Positions 44,695 through 53,333 of a stretch of 64,000 nucleotides of DNA are shown one piece after another. How positions within the stretch are numbered: the first letter of the stretch is position 1; every line of letters starts with the position of its first letter. Under the pieces are notes generated by a model that saw only the letters and a list, made by a program, of their open reading frames with translations, made no database searches and was not told the DNA's origin. This DNA comes from CBDIHH01 sp965279095 (GTDB lineage Bacteria > Pseudomonadota > Alphaproteobacteria > Caulobacterales > Caulobacteraceae), in the NCBI GenBank assembly GCA_965279095.1, contig CBDIHH010000005.1:614119-678118 (forward strand). The letters run 5' to 3'. The position numbers and the translations under genes were made by a program.

Positions 44695-45135
44695 CTAGCG
44701 CCAGCCGCCGCCGTAGCCGCCGCCATAGCCCCCACCGTAGCCGCCGCCATAGCCCGCGCCGGGGGCCCGGTCGCCGTCTGAGCGCTCCCAACGGATGCGC
44801 TGGCGGATGCTGTCGTAGCGGCGTTCCAGGTCGCGAGCCTCCCAGCCGCTGATGCCGTCCTGGCGGTAGCGCCACTGCAGGCGCTGCACCTGGTCGACCT
44901 GGGCCTGCAGGTAGCGGGCCTCGCGCCAGCTCAGGGAGCCGTTCTGGGCCGCCCGCTGGATGCGGATCTCCAGGCGTTGGGCTTCATTGCCGCGGTCGCC
45001 ATAGGACTGGCCGTAGCCGCCGCCGTAGCCGCCGCCATAGCCATGGTCTCCGCCGCCGCGGTAGGGTTGAGCCGCGGCCGTGGAAGCCGCGGCGAGGGTC
45101 GAAAGGGCCGCAACGGCCATCAGGACGCGTTTCAT
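44695..45135 (-). CDS. Exported protein with Gly-Tyr repeats
   Basis: A 146-residue protein with a signal peptide (MKRVLMAVAALSTLAAAST) and a central helical part with LEIRIQRAAQNGSLSWREAR and LERRYDSIRQRIRW. Two blocks of GYGGG repeats flank the helical part, one after the signal and one at the C-terminus. AAGGAG lies nine bases before ATG 45135. The pattern suggests a low-complexity cell-envelope protein; the function is unknown. Confidence 0.78.
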   Translation of the reverse strand: MKRVLMAVAALSTLAAASTAAAQPYRGGGDHGYGGGYGGGYGQSYGDRGNEAQRLEIRIQRAAQNGSLSWREARYLQAQVDQVQRLQWRYRQDGISGWEARDLERRYDSIRQRIRWERSDGDRAPGAGYGGGYGGGYGGGYGGGWR

Positions 45136-45247
45136 GGGGTCATCTCCTTTTTCATCGCATTGCCGCGATGAAATGAGATTGCCAGAATGAGGCTGACGCC
45201 ATTCTGAGCGCCTTTGTTGCCTGCCGTTCACGTGGCGGCGCCCTGGT

Positions 45248-45317
45248 CGGCCTGGCGAGGAATTGAACCTGCATCTAACCGTAATCTGCGGTCTGCTCTG
45301 CCGTTGAGCTACAGGCC
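45248..45317 (-). tRNA. tRNA-like element, degenerate (possible pseudo-tRNA, GAT in the anticodon position)
   Basis: The minus strand gives a 70-base cloverleaf candidate: acceptor GGCCTG/CAGGCC, D-arm GCTC..GAGC, anticodon stem GACCG/CGGTT and T-loop TTCAATT. Defects are clear: position 33 is A instead of the near-invariant T (loop CAGATTA), the seventh acceptor pair fails, and two T-stem pairs fail. The flanks CCTGGT and ACCAGG extend the acceptor stem by six pairs. It may be a decayed tRNA or a tRNA-like RNA. Confidence 0.5.
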
Positions 45318-45385
45318 ACCAGGGGTAGACATGCCTCAGCAATCCGCGTGCCAGGATCGCGCCTCGTTTTGACGACAGGAACTGC

Positions 45386-45718
45386 ATGGGCCGGCCGATG
45401 ACACCGAGATCGGGAGCGCCGCCAAGGCGGTCGACGGGGCCGCGCCGCGTGGCCTCCCTGTTTCTGCTTGTGGTGTTCGCGCGCCCGGCAGGCGACGGCG
45501 GACCCCAGCCCCTGCTGGTCTTCGTCCTGGGGGCCGACGTCAAGGCCGCCCTCGCCCGCGCCGTGAAGGAACTGGTGGCGCGTGGCTGGCGCGAGGTGGA
45601 GTTGCAGAGCGCCAAGGCCCTGCCCACCGATCCCGCCGACGAGCCCGATGACTTCGCCCGCGAGGCCATGGCGCGGGCCCTGGTGAGCGGTTTCGACCTG
45701 ATCAGCTACGGCGTCTGA
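45386..45718 (+). CDS. Small protein upstream of arfB, function unknown
   Basis: Up to 110 residues, with a core FLLVVFARPAG, then FVLGADVKAALARAVKELVARGW and DEPDDFAREAMARALVSGFDLISYG. The mixed alpha/beta composition and the three-base gap to arfB suggest a co-transcribed soluble protein. AGGA before ATG 45386 favours that start; a GTG at 45449 would begin directly at the conserved-looking core. Confidence 0.6.
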   Translation: MGRPMTPRSGAPPRRSTGPRRVASLFLLVVFARPAGDGGPQPLLVFVLGADVKAALARAVKELVARGWREVELQSAKALPTDPADEPDDFAREAMARALVSGFDLISYGV

Positions 45719-45720
45719 CC

Positions 45721-46143
45721 ATGGCCATCGCCGTGACCGACGCCATTAGCCTGGAGGACGACGAGCTGATCGAGCGCTTCGTCAAGGCCAGCGGCCCAGG
45801 CGGTCAGCACGTGAACAAGACCAGCTCCGCGGTGGAGCTGCGCTTCGACGTGCGCGGCTCCCCCTCCCTGCCTCCGGCGGTGGCGGCGCGGCTGGAGGTT
45901 CTTGCCGGCAGCCGGCTGACTTTGGACGGGGTGATCGTCCTGTTCGCCCAGGGCAGCCGGTCGCAGGAGATGAACCGCCAGGAGGCGCGGGCGCGCCTGC
46001 TCGACCTGATTCGCCAGGCCGCCGTCGCGCCCAAGGCCCGCAAGCGAACCCGGCCGACCTATGCGTCGAAGCTGCGAAGGCTGGAAGGCAAGACCAAGCG
46101 CTCAGGGGTCAAGTCGACCCGCGGGCGACCGTCGATGGAGTGA
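45721..46143 (+). CDS. arfB: Peptidyl-tRNA hydrolase ArfB (ribosome rescue factor)
   Basis: ArfB (YaeJ) enters stalled ribosomes without a stop codon and hydrolyses peptidyl-tRNA. The 140 residues have the catalytic GGQ in ASGPGGQHVNKTSSAVEL and the basic tail KARKRTRPTYASKLRRLEGKTK that lies in the mRNA channel. It follows the upstream small gene by three bases. Confidence 0.95.
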   Translation: MAIAVTDAISLEDDELIERFVKASGPGGQHVNKTSSAVELRFDVRGSPSLPPAVAARLEVLAGSRLTLDGVIVLFAQGSRSQEMNRQEARARLLDLIRQAAVAPKARKRTRPTYASKLRRLEGKTKRSGVKSTRGRPSME

Positions 46144-46171
46144 GGCGCCGCTCGAGCGACGACGGTCTCGC

Positions 46172-46336
46172 CTAGATGTGTCGGTGGAAGCTTCGCGATT
46201 CCTGAATCACCACCGCGTAGGGCGAGGGCGAGGACCAGACGTAGATCCGACGCTCCGTGAGCGTGATCACCGCGTTGTCGTCCTGGCGCTTGGGGGGCGG
46301 CGCTGACGAAACGGACTTGAGGTCGTTGATCTGCAT
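46172..46336 (-). CDS. Very small protein, function unknown
   Basis: A 54-residue candidate, MQINDLKSVSSAPPPKRQ then ITLTERRIYVWSSPSPYAVV. GGTGGAG lies before ATG 46336. The non-random composition and ribosome binding site make it plausible, but I have no homology evidence. It lies between arfB and dodecin, 63 bases before dodecin on the minus strand. Confidence 0.45.
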   Translation of the reverse strand: MQINDLKSVSSAPPPKRQDDNAVITLTERRIYVWSSPSPYAVVIQESRSFHRHI

Positions 46337-46399
46337 GGCGCGCACTCCACCCACTAGACGCAAAACCCGCGCGCGGCCGGTTTGTTCCGGGATCGGCGA

Positions 46400-46624
46400 T
46401 CAATCGTCGGACGTGTCGCCGTCCAGGGTGAAGCCGACCTTCAGGGTGACCTGGTAGTGGTCGATGGCGCCGTCCTTGATGTAGCCGCGGGTCTGGGTGA
46501 CCTCGAACCAGCGCAGGTGACGCAGGGTCTCGGATGCGCGAGCGATCGCCTTCTGGATGGCGTCCTCGACGCCCTTTTCCGATGAGCCGGTCAGTTCGAT
46601 GACCTTGTAGACGTGATCTTGCAT
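46400..46624 (-). CDS. Dodecin
   Basis: A 74-residue flavin-binding protein that assembles as a hollow dodecamer and stores riboflavin or FMN-type ligands. The sequence shows VYKVIELTGSSEKGVEDAIQKAI, the flavin-stacking Trp in LRWFEVTQTRG and VTLKVGF at the end. GAGATGAG precedes the ATG at 46624. Confidence 0.93.
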   Translation of the reverse strand: MQDHVYKVIELTGSSEKGVEDAIQKAIARASETLRHLRWFEVTQTRGYIKDGAIDHYQVTLKVGFTLDGDTSDD

Positions 46625-46771
46625 CGCTCATCTCCGGTGGCGGCCTGGAGGGGGAACGCACAAGCTTGAGTTGGGATGCGCCGCCGCGCATGAACCGATG
46701 ATCGGCCGATCCGTTGGCCCTGGTTCATGACCTTCGCGTCATGGTGGCCGTTCACCCAAAGGCGCCGCGTC

Positions 46772-47845
46772 ATGACCTCAACCCCTCTCCTCGCCCGGGC
46801 TACCGCCCCGATCCTGGCAGGCGCCCTGCTGGCCGCCGCCGCGTCGGCCTCGGCCCAGACCCTCGACCAGACCGAGATGATGCGCTTCTTGGTGCAGGCC
46901 ACCTGCGCCGATGCGGCGGGCCGACCTATCCCCGCTTCGCCGTTCGACGCCGCCTGCGTGAGCCGGTCGGCGCAGACGCCGGACTCACCCGCGGGCTACC
47001 GCAAGCACGACTGGCCGAGCCTGGGCGACCGGAGTCAGGCGCCCAGGGGATACCAGGCCACGGACGCGGTGCTGTCGCTCCCGCCCATGGTTGAGGACGA
47101 TACCTTGGTGGTGGCCCAGACCTTCGACTTCGGGGGCCCCTCCGGGGGCGGGTTCGAGCGCTTCGACGCCGCCGCCGGAGACGGCGGTCAGGTGATCGCC
47201 CTGGCGCAAGGGTCGGCGGCGGTGTTCATGACCGAGGACGGCGGCGGCGGCCGGCAGTGGTTCGTCGGCGACGGTTGCCAGACCGGACAGCGGCCGGCCG
47301 AGCTGTCGTGGCTGTTGTTCAAGGACGATGTGGTCAGCGGCGACTGGCGGTCGGATGTGGCGCGGCTGTCCACCACACGCAGCCAGGACGAATGCCCCGC
47401 CGCCTTCGGCTCGGCCTATACCCGCTACATCCGCGCCCGCGTCGCGCTGCCTGTGCTCAGCGAAGGCCAGCCTTCGGGGACGCGCACCATCGATGCGGTC
47501 GTCTCGGAGCACTACGACATGCCGAGCATCGCCCAGGCGACCCACCTGGAGCGCTTCTACCTCGGCCGCGACCTGGGACTGGTGCGCTGGGAGCGGTGGG
47601 AGAGCGCCGGCGGCGCGCCGCAGGCGATGCAGGCGGCAGGCCAGCTGGCCGCCTCTGGCCGCTGCCCCAGCGTCGCCTTTTCCAGCGCCCCGGCGGGGGG
47701 CTGGGTGATGGTGGACTGCCGCCTGTGGACCAATATCGTCCCCGCCGCCTCGGCCTGGTCCGTGCGCCGCCTCGGCTGGTCGGGAGTGGACACCCGCGCC
47801 CGGCAGGCGGGCCCGCCGGCCTATGGGAGCGGCTGGCGGCGATAA
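46772..47845 (+). CDS. Exported protein of unknown function
   Basis: A 357-residue protein with a signal peptide (LLARATAPILAGALLAAAASASAQ). The mature part is acidic with several cysteines (ATCADAAG, DAACVSR, GDGCQTG, DECPAAFG) and ends WVMVDCRLWTNIV. It is probably periplasmic, with disulfide bonds. I recognise no domain. AAAGGCG lies upstream of ATG 46772. It is followed by an acyltransferase after 36 bases. Confidence 0.72.
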   Translation: MTSTPLLARATAPILAGALLAAAASASAQTLDQTEMMRFLVQATCADAAGRPIPASPFDAACVSRSAQTPDSPAGYRKHDWPSLGDRSQAPRGYQATDAVLSLPPMVEDDTLVVAQTFDFGGPSGGGFERFDAAAGDGGQVIALAQGSAAVFMTEDGGGGRQWFVGDGCQTGQRPAELSWLLFKDDVVSGDWRSDVARLSTTRSQDECPAAFGSAYTRYIRARVALPVLSEGQPSGTRTIDAVVSEHYDMPSIAQATHLERFYLGRDLGLVRWERWESAGGAPQAMQAAGQLAASGRCPSVAFSSAPAGGWVMVDCRLWTNIVPAASAWSVRRLGWSGVDTRARQAGPPAYGSGWRR

Positions 47846-47881
47846 CGGCGCCGCCCGCCGGCTTGCGCGGCCCGGGGCCCC

Positions 47882-48946
47882 GTGGGAAAGCGGGCCGTGA
47901 GGACCCTGCTGTCGATCCAGTATCTGCGCGGCTTCGCGGCTCTGGCCGTGGTCGCCTACCACGCCTGCCAATGGATCATGGCCCCCGTGTCCGTGGGGGC
48001 GGCGGGCGTCGACGTCTTCTTCGTGATCAGCGGCTTCATCATGTGGACCACCACCTGGGAAGCCCCGATCTCGCCGGCCCGCTTCGCCTGGCGGCGCCTG
48101 ACCCGGGTGGCGCCGCTCTACTGGGTGCTGACCCTGGCCCTGGCGGCGGCGGCCACCGCCCTGCCCGGCGTATTTCCGCACGTGACGCCGCAGCCGCTGC
48201 ATGTCGTCAAGTCGATGCTGTTCATCGCCCACTACAACCCCGAAGGCGCGGCCTTCCCCCTGCTGGCGGTGGGCTGGACCCTGGTCTACGAGATGGTCTT
48301 CTACCTGGCCTTCACCGTCGCCCTGGCCTTTCCGCGCAGCCAACGGATGGCGTGGCTGTCGCTCATCCTTGTGCCGATCTCCTGCTTCGGCCTGATGTAT
48401 CTGCCCGCCTACACCATGCTGGCCAATCCGATGCTGCTGCAGTTCCTGGCCGGGGCGGCCGTGGGGCGCCTGTATCTGCAGCGCGCCTTGCCGGGGCGAA
48501 CCGGGGGCTGGATCGCCCTGGCCGCGGCGGCGGTCCTGTTCGCGGTCAGCCACCTGATCGGCGTGGTTCCGGAGAGCCTGATGCGGCCGCTGGAGTGGGG
48601 CGCGCCGGCGACCATGCTGGTGCTGGGGGCGGTCTGCATCGAGGCCGACGGGGGGGTGCGTTCGTCTCCCATCCTCAAACGCCTCGGCGACGCGTCCTTC
48701 TCCATCTACCTGATCCACACCCCGGTGATGGCCCTGTTCAACAAGGCCATCGGGCCGACCCATCCCGCACTGTTCTTCACCCTGGCGATGATCCTGTCGG
48801 TGGCCGCGGGGCTGGCCTGTCATCACTGGCTCGAACAGCCCTTGCTGGCCCTGTTCCGACGCCGCGGGGATCGCGGCCCGCTCCAGGGCGGCCTGGACCA
48901 GACCGCTCCGGGAGCGAGCCGCGGGACGGTCAGTCCCCCAGGGTGA
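47882..48946 (+). CDS. Acyltransferase family 3 membrane protein
   Basis: A 354-residue integral membrane acyltransferase with about ten helices. The N-terminal LSIQYLRGFAALAVVAYHA carries the catalytic His region, followed by AAGVDVFFVISGFIMW and FAWRRLTRVAPLYWV, all family hallmarks (ExoZ/OatA type). It probably acetylates or otherwise acylates a surface polysaccharide. It starts at GTG 47882 or five codons later. Its end overlaps the convergent tonB-like gene by 17 bases. Confidence 0.9.
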   Translation: MGKRAVRTLLSIQYLRGFAALAVVAYHACQWIMAPVSVGAAGVDVFFVISGFIMWTTTWEAPISPARFAWRRLTRVAPLYWVLTLALAAAATALPGVFPHVTPQPLHVVKSMLFIAHYNPEGAAFPLLAVGWTLVYEMVFYLAFTVALAFPRSQRMAWLSLILVPISCFGLMYLPAYTMLANPMLLQFLAGAAVGRLYLQRALPGRTGGWIALAAAAVLFAVSHLIGVVPESLMRPLEWGAPATMLVLGAVCIEADGGVRSSPILKRLGDASFSIYLIHTPVMALFNKAIGPTHPALFFTLAMILSVAAGLACHHWLEQPLLALFRRRGDRGPLQGGLDQTAPGASRGTVSPPG

Positions 48947-49637
48947 AGCGCAGCGGAATGCTCACCTGGGCGCCGTCCACCGGCAATCCGTCCTCGGTCT
49001 GGGGCTGCATGCGGAAGTAGCGCGACAGACGCACCGCCGCCGCGCCGAAGCCGGCCCCTGCCGGGGTCTCGCCGGTCACTTCGCAGTCCCGCACCGTGCC
49101 CACGGCGTTGACGATGCAGCTGAGCGTGGCCTGACCCGAGAGCCCCAGGGACTGGGCGCGGGAGGGGTAGGCGCGGGAGAGCTGGTCGCCGGATGGCATG
49201 GCGATCCAGCTGGGCCGGCCGATGACCTTGGGGGCGGGCGGAGTCTCGTTCGGGATCAGAGGCGGATAGGCGGCCGGCGGGTCGAAGCTAACGACCGTGT
49301 CCAGCGGCCCGGTGACGGCAATCGGGTTCTCCGCGGCCGGCGGGGCATAGGGCGTCTGCATGGGGGTGTGGACCCTCAGCGGCGTGGCGGGCTTGGCCGG
49401 CGGCGCGGGATCGTCCGGATAAAGCCGGATGGGCTCGAACCGGATCGGCGGCGGCTCAGTGATCGCCGGCGCGGCGATGGGCCTGACCTTCATATGGTAG
49501 AGATAGACCCCCGCCGCCCCGTGCACGACCAGCGAGGCGCCGATGGCGAACAGGGCCGCCCGAGACAGGCGGATGTGGGGACGCCCGGACAGGGCTTGGA
49601 GCAAGGCGAACCCTGCGGGACCTTGTTGCAGCACCAT
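48930..49637 (-). CDS. TonB family protein
   Basis: A 235-residue protein with one N-terminal membrane anchor (about 27-47), a Pro-rich periplasmic spacer and a C-terminal TonB-like domain (YPSRAQSLGLSGQATLSCIV, ending ALSIPLRF-like). The start ATG 49637 has GGAGGAG eight bases upstream. No exbB or exbD is adjacent, so the energised complex, if any, is encoded elsewhere. It may act in a specialised transport or envelope role. Confidence 0.8.
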   Translation of the reverse strand: MVLQQGPAGFALLQALSGRPHIRLSRAALFAIGASLVVHGAAGVYLYHMKVRPIAAPAITEPPPIRFEPIRLYPDDPAPPAKPATPLRVHTPMQTPYAPPAAENPIAVTGPLDTVVSFDPPAAYPPLIPNETPPAPKVIGRPSWIAMPSGDQLSRAYPSRAQSLGLSGQATLSCIVNAVGTVRDCEVTGETPAGAGFGAAAVRLSRYFRMQPQTEDGLPVDGAQVSIPLRFTLGD

Positions 49638-49886
49638 GACGATCTCCTCCCGGCGCTCGTTTTCCTGCGGCGCCATGTATTCAGCGTCCTCCTGGTCTTG
49701 CAAGTCGTCAAGTAATCAAATAAGGCCAAGGGCTGATGGCCACGACGACTTCCCGCCACAACTTCGCCATCTTTATTCGCGGCGACGAATGCCTGAAATG
49801 CTATAGCAATTGGGGATTTCAGGCGGCTGGTGCGCGCCCGGCCGCGCGTTAATCGGACACACACCCAGGGGCGCCAGACTGGGGCC

Positions 49887-51413
49887 ATGACCATCGTGAC
49901 CGCCCCCGTCGCCACCAAGGCTCCGCCGCGCGCGGCCGCCCCCGCGCCGGGCGCCGTCGATCCCGCAGACCGGCGCGGGACGCTGCGCCCATCCGTTCTC
50001 GCGTCCCCCCGGGCGCGTTTCGAGGCCGCCGCCGCCGAGCGGACCCTGCTCGCCGTCGAGGCGGCAGCCGTTCTGGCCATCGCCATCGTCATCTTTAGCG
50101 GCGCCCATGCCGAGGGGATTCTGGCCGCCCCCCTGGGCGCCGCCCTGCCCTACGCCGCCGGCGCCCCGGCCCTAATCTTCGCCCTGGCCTCCACCCGCGC
50201 CCACAGCCTCTCTCGGCGGGAGCCCCTGCTTCAGGCTCTGGCGCGGATCTGCGGCGCCCTGCTTTTGGCCGGCGCCCTGGCGGGGCTGCTGGTTCTGCTG
50301 CTGCCCCTGACCCCCACGGACGCCCGCGCGGTGGGCGCCTGGTTCTCGCTCAGCGCCGCGGCGGTGTTCCTGCTGCAGCTGGCCTGGTGGGCCCGCCTCC
50401 AGCAGCTGGGCCGCGCCGGCAAGCTGACCCCCAACATCGTCATCGTCGGAGCGACGCCCAACGCCGAACGCCTGATCGCCGCGGCGCGCCAGACCGGCGA
50501 CGTGGCGGTGCTCGGCGTCTTCGACGATCGCCTCGGCCGCGCGCCGGGACAGCTCGGCGGGGTGCCCGTGCTGGGCGACACCGCCGCCCTGCTCGACCAC
50601 CGCATCATGCCCTATGTCGATCGGGTGGTGATCACGGTGCCCTCCCAGGCCCAGGGCCGGGTGCGGCAGCTCATCGAACGCCTGCGGGTGCTGCCCAATG
50701 AGGTGTCGCTTTTCCTCGACATCCAGGGCGAGATCGAGCCGTCCGCCATGCTCTCGCGCCTGGCGGCGGCGCCGCTGGCGCAGGTCTCCGGGCGCCGCCA
50801 GGACGAGACCCGCCTGTTCGCCAAGCGCATCCAGGATCTGGTCCTGGGCAGTCTCGCCCTGATCGCCGCCGCGCCGGTGATGGCCGCCGTGGCGGTGGCC
50901 GTGAAACTGGACAGCCCCGGCCCGGTGTTCTTCCGCCAGCGCCGGCACGGCTTCAACAACGAGCAGATCGTGGTGTGGAAGTTCCGCTCCATGCGTAACG
51001 ACCGCGCCGACGCCACCGCTTCGCAACAGGTCACCGTCGGCGACGCCCGTGTCACCCGGGTGGGCCGCTTCATCCGCAAGACCAGCCTGGATGAGCTGCC
51101 GCAGCTGTTTAATGTCTTAGCCGGCGAGATGTCCCTGGTCGGCCCGCGTCCTCACGCCATCGGCATGAAGACCGGCGACCAGGAATCCGCCCGGCTGGTG
51201 GCCGAATACGCCCACCGCCATCGCATGAAGCCCGGCGTCACCGGCTGGGCTGCCATCAAGGGCTCGCGCGGTCCGGTGGACACGGCCGAGCAGGTCCGCC
51301 ACCGGGTGGCGCTGGACGTGGACTATATCGAGCGGCAGTCGTTCTGGATGGACCTCTACATCCTGGTGATGACCATCCCCTGCCTGCTCGGCGACAAGGA
51401 CACGGTGCGCTGA
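49887..51413 (+). CDS. Polyprenyl-phosphate sugar-1-phosphate transferase (WcaJ/HfsE-type)
   Basis: Transfers the first sugar phosphate onto undecaprenyl phosphate for polysaccharide synthesis. The 508 residues have about four N-terminal helices and a central Rossmann-like domain (NIVIVGATPNAERLIAAARQ). The C-terminal catalytic domain carries KRIQDLVLGSLALIAAAP, FRQRRHGFNNEQIVVWKFRS and LDELPQLFNVLAGEMSLVGP. Caulobacter HfsE, PssY and PssZ belong here; I cannot tell which is the orthologue. A glycosyltransferase follows after 14 bases. Confidence 0.9.
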   Translation: MTIVTAPVATKAPPRAAAPAPGAVDPADRRGTLRPSVLASPRARFEAAAAERTLLAVEAAAVLAIAIVIFSGAHAEGILAAPLGAALPYAAGAPALIFALASTRAHSLSRREPLLQALARICGALLLAGALAGLLVLLLPLTPTDARAVGAWFSLSAAAVFLLQLAWWARLQQLGRAGKLTPNIVIVGATPNAERLIAAARQTGDVAVLGVFDDRLGRAPGQLGGVPVLGDTAALLDHRIMPYVDRVVITVPSQAQGRVRQLIERLRVLPNEVSLFLDIQGEIEPSAMLSRLAAAPLAQVSGRRQDETRLFAKRIQDLVLGSLALIAAAPVMAAVAVAVKLDSPGPVFFRQRRHGFNNEQIVVWKFRSMRNDRADATASQQVTVGDARVTRVGRFIRKTSLDELPQLFNVLAGEMSLVGPRPHAIGMKTGDQESARLVAEYAHRHRMKPGVTGWAAIKGSRGPVDTAEQVRHRVALDVDYIERQSFWMDLYILVMTIPCLLGDKDTVR

Positions 51414-51427
51414 CCGCCGCCGCCGAC

Positions 51428-52354
51428 ATGGAGGTCGTGGACAACGCGGCCTGGGCGACCGCCGCGCCGGCGATGTCGGTGCTGATCCCCTATCTGCACG
51501 ACGATCCGCGCCGGCTCCTGCGCGCCCTTGACGACCAGGGCCGCGATCTGGGCGGCCGGGTGGAGATCGTTCTGCTCGACGACGGCGGCGGCGATGCGGC
51601 CCTGTCCGCCGAGGTGCGCGCCGCCATGGCGGATCTGGCCATACCCGTGCGCCTGCTGCGCCTGCACCGCAACGAGGGCCGATCGCGGGGCCGTAACCGC
51701 CTGGCCGGCCAGGCGCGCGCCGGACGCCTGCTGTTCCTCGACGCCGACATGCTGCCCGACACTCCACAGTTCCTGTCGTCGTACCTGACGCTGATCGACG
51801 CCGAGGACCCCGCCGTGGCTTTCGGCGGGTTCTCAGTGGACCAGGCGCCGCCTTACCGGCGCCACGCCTTGCACCGGCAAATGGCGCTGGGCTCCGACTG
51901 TCTGCCTGCGGCCGTGCGCGCGCAGTCCCCCGAGAAATACATCTTCACCTCCAACCTGCTGATCCGCCGCGACGTGTTCGAGGCGGAGGCCTTCGACGAA
52001 AGCTTCACCGGCTGGGGCTGGGAGGATGTGGAATGGGGCATGCGGGTCGGCCGGCGCTGGCCGATCGTCCACGTCGACAACCCCGCCACCCATCTGGGGC
52101 TCGACACCGCCGGGGCGCTGATCGCCAAATACCGGCAGTCCACCGCCAATTTCGCGCGGATCGCCGCCCTTCACCCCGATATCGTCAGCGCCTATCCCAG
52201 CTTCCGCGTCGCCCGCGCCCTGCGCCGCGCGCCCCTGCGCGGCCTCTGGCGGCCGCTGCTCGGTCTGTTGGCGCGGATGGACTGGGCGCCGGCCGCGCCC
52301 CGCGCCCTGGCGCTGCGGGTCTACCGCTGCGCCCTCTATGCGGACGTCGTCTGA
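51428..52354 (+). CDS. Family 2 glycosyltransferase
   Basis: A 308-residue cytoplasmic glycosyltransferase. The nucleotide-sugar binding part is SVLIPYLHDD..EIVLLDDGGGD with the metal-binding LFLDADM. The acceptor-side GWGWEDVEWGMRV matches the galactosyltransferase-like 7C motif. It lies 14 bases after the sugar transferase, consistent with consecutive steps of exopolysaccharide repeat assembly. It could correspond to HfsG of the holdfast system, but this is inference. Confidence 0.85.
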   Translation: MEVVDNAAWATAAPAMSVLIPYLHDDPRRLLRALDDQGRDLGGRVEIVLLDDGGGDAALSAEVRAAMADLAIPVRLLRLHRNEGRSRGRNRLAGQARAGRLLFLDADMLPDTPQFLSSYLTLIDAEDPAVAFGGFSVDQAPPYRRHALHRQMALGSDCLPAAVRAQSPEKYIFTSNLLIRRDVFEAEAFDESFTGWGWEDVEWGMRVGRRWPIVHVDNPATHLGLDTAGALIAKYRQSTANFARIAALHPDIVSAYPSFRVARALRRAPLRGLWRPLLGLLARMDWAPAAPRALALRVYRCALYADVV

Positions 52355-52492
52355 GCGACTGGCGCCGCCCATTTATTATCGAGGCGCAGAATCGTTGGCC
52401 TCTGGAGCGCAAAAAAGCGGCTGATGTCGATCTGCCTGCGGGTCAGGGCTCATGTCACGGGTGCGGATGTCCGCGCCGTGAAAGGAGCACTG

Positions 52493-52933
52493 ATGAAGAT
52501 CATGATCGCTGCAGTTCTGGTCGGGCTCGCCGCCGCCGGCGCCACCCCCACCACCGCGCGGGCCGAGCCCTATACAATTCTTGTTTATGAAACGCAGGCG
52601 GATTTCGCCCTGCGCGCCGAGTCCTCGGACCGCGGACAGGCCTATTGGACCGCCTGGAACAGGTTTGCCGAAACCCTCAAAGCGGCCGGGGCCATCCGCA
52701 GCGGCGCGGCTTTGGAGTCGCCGCAGCAAGGCCGGGTTCTGAAGGCCGGCGGACGCGCCACCGCCGCTGAAGCCTCACCGTCCGACAGCGCACTCAATCT
52801 TGGCGGCTTTTTCGTCATCGAGGCGACCAATCTCGACGCCGCCCTGGAGCTGGCTGCCCAGGCGCAGTCCGTCAGTCGCGGGGGCGCAGCCGAAGTCCGT
52901 GGCGTCTATGCCGCCCCCGGTATGGCCCGATAG
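52493..52933 (+). CDS. Exported YCII-like protein
   Basis: A 146-residue protein with a signal peptide (MKIMIAAVLVGLAAAGAT...ARA) and a mature domain resembling YCII: YTILVYETQADFALRA, AYWTAWNRFAETLKAAGAI and LGGFFVIEATNLDAALELAA. The family's DGP(F/Y) motif is not visible. AAAGGAG lies seven bases before ATG 52493. It is 40 bases upstream of a normal cytosolic YCII gene and apparently derived by duplication. Confidence 0.75.
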   Translation: MKIMIAAVLVGLAAAGATPTTARAEPYTILVYETQADFALRAESSDRGQAYWTAWNRFAETLKAAGAIRSGAALESPQQGRVLKAGGRATAAEASPSDSALNLGGFFVIEATNLDAALELAAQAQSVSRGGAAEVRGVYAAPGMAR

Positions 52934-52973
52934 GGCCGCTTGTCCCTTCCATCGCAGAGATCAAGGTGCTCCC

Positions 52974-53333
52974 ATGCAATACATGCTTCTCCTGACCGAG
53001 ACCGACGACCAGTTCGCCGAACGCAGCGACCCCGAAAAGGCTGAGGCCTACTGGGGCGCCTGGAACGCCTACATCGGGGCCATGGGCCAGGCAGGCGTCA
53101 TTGTCAGCGGCAACGGCCTGCAGGGGCCGCTGACATCCACCACCATCCGCGTCCGTGACGGCCGTCGCGAGGTGCAAGACGGACCCTATGCCGACGCCAA
53201 GGAGCAACTCGGCGGATATTTCATCCTCGAGGTGGCCGATCTGGACGCCGCCCTCGGCTGGGCGGCGCGGGCCCCATCGGCAAGCTATGCCTGCGTCGAG
53301 GTCCGGCCTCTCATGATGCCGCCCCAGGCCTGA
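52974..53333 (+). CDS. YCII (DGPF) family protein
   Basis: A 119-residue protein with MQYMLLLTETDDQFAERSD, AYWGAWNAYIGAMGQAGVIV and the DGPY motif in VQDGPYADAKEQLGGYFILE. YCII/DGPF proteins are standard neighbours of ECF42 sigma factors; their activity is not settled. Its stop overlaps the sigma factor start (TGATG), so they are coupled. Confidence 0.9.
   Translation: MQYMLLLTETDDQFAERSDPEKAEAYWGAWNAYIGAMGQAGVIVSGNGLQGPLTSTTIRVRDGRREVQDGPYADAKEQLGGYFILEVADLDAALGWAARAPSASYACVEVRPLMMPPQA

Noticed and set aside
49846..49862. TTAA site near the sugar transferase start as a CtrA box
   Set aside because: Only one half-site (GTTAATC) is present; no second TTAA at seven bases.
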